Origin: Diabrotica undecimpunctata
Taxonomy: Eukaryota; Arthropoda; Insecta; Coleoptera; Chrysomelidae
Assembly: GCF_040954645.1 (NCBI RefSeq)
Contig: NC_092807.1
Span: forward strand, 83,890,608-83,954,607
DNA length: 64,000 nucleotides
Direction: 5' to 3'
The notes under the pieces were generated by a model. It did no database searches and was not told the DNA's origin. It was given only the letters and a program-made list of their open reading frames with translations. The translations under genes and the position numbers were made by a program. Positions 59,891 through 64,000 of the stretch are shown in pieces. Every line of letters begins with the position of its first letter. The stretch's first letter is position 1.

Positions 59891-62343
59891 TTTTTGAATA
59901 TCACAGGAAAATATGAATTTGTATTGCCTGAAACCAACCAGAATATTAATAGATCAGGTTGCACCTGATACCCTTTTAATGAAATATCGTTCAGACTTTT
60001 TCCTGTAGAGCTTTTACAACTAGCATCCATGACGACACGCAAAGTTATACTTTTATTTTGTTCGTTGATGACACACAAATGTGGAATAAAATATTTTTTG
60101 TCCGAATTTTCATTCACGAACGAAAGCGGTACATATTCAGCATGCCCTGAAGAAATATATGTGTCAATGAAGTTTTTGTACTCGAAAAATAATTTTTTAT
60201 CTCTTTGGAATTTATTTTCGAGCGAGAGAAAACGCCGTTTGGCTATGGAAAATGAATCACCCAGTAATTGGTGTTCTTGTGCACTTTTTAATGGAATATC
60301 TACTTCAAAGCGTCCATTTTCAAGGATCTTTGTTGTAGTTTGAAATATTTGTTCGGCCAGCTCGTCAGCTTCCGACAGAATAGGTTTTTGAGAAAGTTTT
60401 TCCATGTTCCAAAATTTTGTGAGCAGCTCATCCGTGCTACACGTAGAAAGTAGAGCAACCTCTCCAGAAACATTGTTTGCTACTGTGGGTGCCGTCAAGT
60501 GAGGAGCTATCACACCGGCAATTAGGTACCCCAGGTGCGAAGCCTGCAAGATTGGAAGCCTGGGGCCAAGAGGAATTATTTCCGGAAGAATTAGGTCGTA
60601 GTACAAATCTGCCCCAACCAAGATGTCTATTTGACTAGGTTTGTGAAAGGAATCATCAGCGACAAAAACGTCCCCTGGAATTGGTAACTTTTTTGTAAGA
60701 ATGCGGAACTGTGGAAGATTGCAAGTAATATTTTCTAAGATAGCACATGAAATTTTGAAAGACTTTTTATTATAGTTAGAATGCAATTTTATGTTGACCA
60801 TCTTTTTTGAAACCGAATTATTTTGGCCTATGCCGGAGATATTTAGAGAAATGTCATACGGCTTATAACCCAGCCTATCAGCGAGACACCGGGTACAAAA
60901 GCTATTCTGACTTCCTGTATCGAGTAACAATCGGGCCGTTAAAGGGCTCCCGTTTTTGTCGAAAATGGTGACTTTGGCCGTAGCGAGAAGTATGTTTGAA
61001 TTTTTTACGGACAAAGCAGAAAAATAATTTGTAAGAGGTTCTTGCCCTTGAACCGAAGGACCTTGAAAATTTGAATTGGACGAATGCTCGCGTTCGTAAT
61101 TGTTTGAATTTGTAGAAGTTGACGGACTTTCATTGTTATGAGTCGTAGAAAAAGTATAATTTTTACCCGAAATGTGAAGAACAGTGTTATGGCGCTTTTT
61201 ACATATGGTGCACCCATGTTTTGAGGAGCAGTTTTTAGAATTATGCCTACCTAGGCAGTTTACGCAGAGACCTTTTGAATTTACGAATTTTATTTTGTCA
61301 TCATGCTGAATGTTTTTGAAAAATTGACATTTATAAATTTTATGTCCTTGTCTTTTGCAGTAAATACAATAAAAGTCAGAAACTAAATTATTTGAAATAT
61401 TATTTTTATTAGAATCCTCTGATGTGTTATTAGTGTATGCATGATGTGAAACTTTTATGTTTTTGGTTTGCCTAGGATTTGTATTTTCCAGACTTTCCAG
61501 AACAATGCACCTTTTTTCTAGAAATTTAAGAAAAGCATCTAAATTTGGTATATCTGTATGATTTCGCTCAGTTTCAAAAAGTCTCCTTGTTGAAAAGTCT
61601 AATTTGCTTTGTAGCAGAAAAACTAAAATTATATCAATGACCTCTGAACTTGAAAATTGCAAATTTTTTAGCAGTTGCATATTTTTTGTTACAGTTGTTA
61701 GAAAGTTTCTGAGAATATGCGGTGAGCTGTTTCTCAGTGTAGGAATGTCTAGAATTTCTGTTAAATAAGAATTTATGATTGTGACCTTATTTTGATAGCG
61801 GTTTTTTAGAATATCCAAAGCAATTGAAAAATTTTCATTGGTGACTTTCAAAGAATCCACCAACTTTAGAGAATCACCTTGTAGGTAACTTTTTAAGTAA
61901 AGAAATCTTTGGATATCAGAAAGGGACTGATTTTTTATTATCAGTGTGTCGAATAGTTCATAGAAACTTTCAAAATCACTTACGTGTCCAGAAAATTTGC
62001 TTATACTGATTTCTGGGAGTTTTACGGCCATTTGTTTATTAGCGCTCCCTGTATTGGTAATTTCCAATGATTTAATCGAGTTTTGAATTTTTGAAAGCGT
62101 CGCAAAATAATTTTCTTCAAACAAAGCACGATCAGACTCTTGAGAGTAGTCCAGGAATTCAATTTCATCCTGTACGCTGTTGAAGTCAGAGAAAAGGTCT
62201 TTTAACCTATCTTCTCGTGTTTTGAATGAGAAAACATCTTTTTCCGAGTCGTGGTTTATTTCTAGCCACGCCTGAATTCTACCAACAGAATCTAATATAG
62301 AATGCTTCTTTTTTGTTAATTTATTTAAACCTTTATTGCTCAT
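59809..62343 (-). CDS. BEL/Pao gag, protease and RT N-terminus (844 codons, frameshifted end)
   Basis: ATG at 62343 (MSNKGLNKLTKKKHSILDSV). The gag region of DUF1759 type (about 105-300) contains LPEISISKFSGHVSDFESFY and LKSYLQGDS. Zinc-knuckle cysteines begin at 326 (CIYCKRQGHKIYKC, CVNCLGRHNSKNC, CTICKKRHNTVLH). The aspartic protease active site DTGS is at 475-478 (LLLDTGSQNSF). The RT N-terminus reads YFIPHLCVINEQNK and LRVVMDASCKSSTGKSLN. The frame leaves pol near 59946-59951 and ends about 45 codons later at a stop. The single gag-pol frame usual in this family is therefore broken once. Confidence 0.9.
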   Translation of the reverse strand: MSNKGLNKLTKKKHSILDSVGRIQAWLEINHDSEKDVFSFKTREDRLKDLFSDFNSVQDEIEFLDYSQESDRALFEENYFATLSKIQNSIKSLEITNTGSANKQMAVKLPEISISKFSGHVSDFESFYELFDTLIIKNQSLSDIQRFLYLKSYLQGDSLKLVDSLKVTNENFSIALDILKNRYQNKVTIINSYLTEILDIPTLRNSSPHILRNFLTTVTKNMQLLKNLQFSSSEVIDIILVFLLQSKLDFSTRRLFETERNHTDIPNLDAFLKFLEKRCIVLESLENTNPRQTKNIKVSHHAYTNNTSEDSNKNNISNNLVSDFYCIYCKRQGHKIYKCQFFKNIQHDDKIKFVNSKGLCVNCLGRHNSKNCSSKHGCTICKKRHNTVLHISGKNYTFSTTHNNESPSTSTNSNNYEREHSSNSNFQGPSVQGQEPLTNYFSALSVKNSNILLATAKVTIFDKNGSPLTARLLLDTGSQNSFCTRCLADRLGYKPYDISLNISGIGQNNSVSKKMVNIKLHSNYNKKSFKISCAILENITCNLPQFRILTKKLPIPGDVFVADDSFHKPSQIDILVGADLYYDLILPEIIPLGPRLPILQASHLGYLIAGVIAPHLTAPTVANNVSGEVALLSTCSTDELLTKFWNMEKLSQKPILSEADELAEQIFQTTTKILENGRFEVDIPLKSAQEHQLLGDSFSIAKRRFLSLENKFQRDKKLFFEYKNFIDTYISSGHAEYVPLSFVNENSDKKYFIPHLCVINEQNKSITLRVVMDASCKSSTGKSLNDISLKGYQVQPDLLIFWLVSGNTNSYFPVIFKKCFDRRGSTKINAFYKIFRGGTIPTIL

Positions 62344-62852
62344 TGTAATAACTTTAATTTATTTATTTTTTAAATGAAATTATTATTTATTTTTGAATTA
62401 ATTAATTCTGAATTATTAATTTTGAATTTTAACAAGCATGCAATAAGCTAAACTAAAAATTTAACCCTAAATAGTTCTTTAACAATGTTACTTTATAAGA
62501 ACACTAATTTGCACTAAAATAGATTTTTGAATTTATATAAAAAAGTTTGATTGTACGTCACCCCTGGGTTCTTAGTACTTGAGTGTGGGCTGCCTATCCC
62601 TCTCTGGAATCAGCTAGTCCTGGAAGCGCATTTCTGGAAATAATCACTGGTTTTCTTTAAACTATCACTGTTTTGTTTTGTTTATCGAATGTTTGTTTGT
62701 CCGTAGAATAAACAACGCACTCACTATGTCTCTAGGAATTGTTGTCTGTCGACGAGAATATCCGAAACACACGAAACTTTTACTGTCTTTTTGAAAGCAC
62801 AGAATTATATAAATTGAATGTTTTTAGGCCAGAAAGTCGGCTAGTAAAATCA

Positions 62853-62867
62853 AAATCCGGCTCGAAG
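62853..62867 (-). promoter_or_regulatory. Primer-binding site, tRNA-Tyr-like
   Basis: The plus strand AAATCCGGCTCGAAG equals the T-arm and acceptor part of insect tRNA-Tyr as I remember it. On the element's strand it is therefore complementary to that tRNA, starting about 6-9 bases after the 5' LTR. The expected match to the very 3' CCA end is absent. Confidence 0.5.
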
Positions 62868-62872
62868 TGAAC

Positions 62873-63509
62873 AAATGGAGGGATGCCGGTTTTCAACATC
62901 CCTTCAGGGGAGAGTCTTGTATGCTAACAGTGTCTCTTTCAGCGGTTTGTACTTGCTGTAAGTCCAATTGTTCCGCTAGCCTTCGAATGCTCAGTAATAG
63001 AAACTTAAATGGACTCTTAAATGTGATTTAGTCTGGCCTGTTGAATAGATTGATAGAGTGAAATAAAACAATAACTTGTTTAGCTAGAACTGTAATTGAA
63101 AAAGGACAAGAAATAGAAACTTACAAACTGCGAGTGAATAACTAATCGTAAGGAACCTAATTAGAAAATTACAGTTTACGAACGAAAACACCATAACACT
63201 TCACATTAAGGGTTCCCGATATATTGCGTAACTTGCGATTGCGAACGTGGAGAAAAACTCTCCGAAACTTGAAAAGTAGGTCTAAACCCTACAACTATTG
63301 CTAATTCACTGGCTTCCCCTAGCCACTCCGAAATAATTGTCTATGCATTTTGAAGGATCTACCGGTTTAAGGTCAATATGGACGGAGATTAACATTCTAA
63401 GAAATAAGTCAATGCAGGCAAGGAATTTATTTAGGTAAACGATGCGGCGGAAATATTTTTATTTGTTTTGAAATAGAATTATTTGGTTGGAGATTATTGT
63501 TCTCCAACA
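62873..63509 (-). repeat. BEL/Pao 5' LTR
   Basis: About 635 bp. The outer end (63509) is CAACA on the plus strand. The inner end departs from the 3' LTR by three bases (AAA in place of TGT at 62873-62875). Confidence 0.9.
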
Positions 63510-63810
63510 CTTGTGAAATAAAAAGAGATGAAACTCGTAGAGGTGAGAAATAATAGGAGAAACCTATAATTTATATTACATTACATTACCACTATCGATA
63601 GTCTCACACCTTTAGATGTTAGCTTCGAGCTAAATCAGCTCGGTCATAACTATTAAGTGTATTTCCATTCTTTAATTTCGCATAAAGTAAAAACTGATTG
63701 ACGACAATAAAGCAAAAATGTGAATAAAATAATTTAATTAATAGTGATTATTTAATCTAAAGTTTTAAATTATAGAGTTTCATACACTCTTGTCACGAAA
63801 TAATTATAAA

Positions 63811-63895
63811 TCCTTCGTGGATTGGTGGTAAGAATTGTGACACAGGCATCGCAGACGATTAGAGTTCGAAACCCACATGTGGTTTTCTTTTTTTT
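63811..63895 (+). other. tRNA-like / SINE-like segment with B box
   Basis: AGTTCGAAACC at 63863-63873 is a near-consensus RNA polymerase III B box. An A-box-like GGATTGGTGG lies about 45 bp upstream, and a T-rich run at 63887-63899 could terminate transcription. The T-arm and acceptor stems do not pair properly, so this is not a functional tRNA. Confidence 0.3.
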
Positions 63896-64000
63896 TTTTA
63901 ATAATTTGAAATTATGCAGAGATCGTTTTGCTTTGAATCACTAAACATTTATAACAGTCGTTACTAGTATTAGAAGTGTTTAAAGTTAAAACAAAAATAT

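Larger units (their letters stand above)
56408..63509 (-). mobile_element. BEL/Pao LTR retrotransposon, nearly intact
   Basis: 7.1 kb on the minus strand. In order it has a 5' LTR (62873-63509), a tRNA-Tyr-like primer site (62853-62867), gag-protease-RT start (62343-59809), the rest of pol (59890-57077), a polypurine tract (57044-57055) and a 3' LTR (56408-57043). No envelope gene. One frameshift in RT near 59946-59951. The two LTRs are about 98-99% identical, so insertion was recent. No clear 5-bp target duplication was found. Confidence 0.93.

Noticed and set aside
63815..63885. Functional tRNA gene
   Set aside because: The T-arm and acceptor stems do not pair; only the B box is convincing.

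Overview
This is AT-rich eukaryotic DNA, most likely from an insect with a large, transposon-swollen genome. The TE mix is RTE-like non-LTR copies, Penelope-like elements (PLEs), BEL/Pao, Ty3/gypsy, Tc1/mariner, piggyBac and hAT, together with long (AT)n runs. This would suit a beetle such as a chrysomelid, but nothing in the window proves the order. There is no operon structure, CRISPR array or bacterial gene.

Only two host genes can be assembled, both on the + strand. The first (13.85-34.46 kb) is an MCFD2 orthologue: a secretory-pathway EF-hand protein of 176 residues in three coding exons that join in frame with canonical GT/AG sites. Its two introns (13.7 and 6.4 kb) are packed with transposon remains. 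The second (39.86-55.04 kb) encodes a 123-residue secreted protein with four cysteines after the signal peptide. It also has three exons, and its introns (9.3 and 5.5 kb) hold a complete non-LTR retrotransposon, a PLE fragment and other remnants. I do not recognise its family. A short GC-richer open frame at 53.88-54.10 kb may be an orphan exon.

Layout. 0-13 kb: Tc1 and mariner remnants, a perfect 54-bp palindrome, a 398-bp foldback in (AT)n, RTE-like copies on both strands, and a mariner with intact ends nested in one RTE copy. 13.8-34.5 kb: MCFD2, containing a Tc1/mariner relic, RTE-like copies, a Ty3/gypsy pol fragment fused to a macro domain, a TTAA-bounded piggyBac derivative, and a 5'-truncated non-LTR copy with a 1,036-codon open ORF. 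34.5-39.4 kb: degenerate non-LTR copies and a PLE interrupted by an RTE copy. 39.4-55 kb: a hAT MITE with an exact 8-bp duplication, then the secreted-protein gene. Inside that gene's introns are a full-length I-like retrotransposon (43,141-48,333, both ORFs open, 12-bp target duplication), a 258-bp direct repeat, a PLE end with a hammerhead-ribozyme-like core, piggyBac and MULE-like remnants, and a 113-bp-arm foldback. 56.4-63.5 kb: a nearly intact BEL/Pao element with almost identical LTRs and one frameshift. The last 0.5 kb has a tRNA-like B box.

The observations most worth following are the macro domain joined to the gypsy integrase frame, the possibly still active I-like element, the hammerhead-like PLE ends and foldbacks, and the secreted-protein gene.
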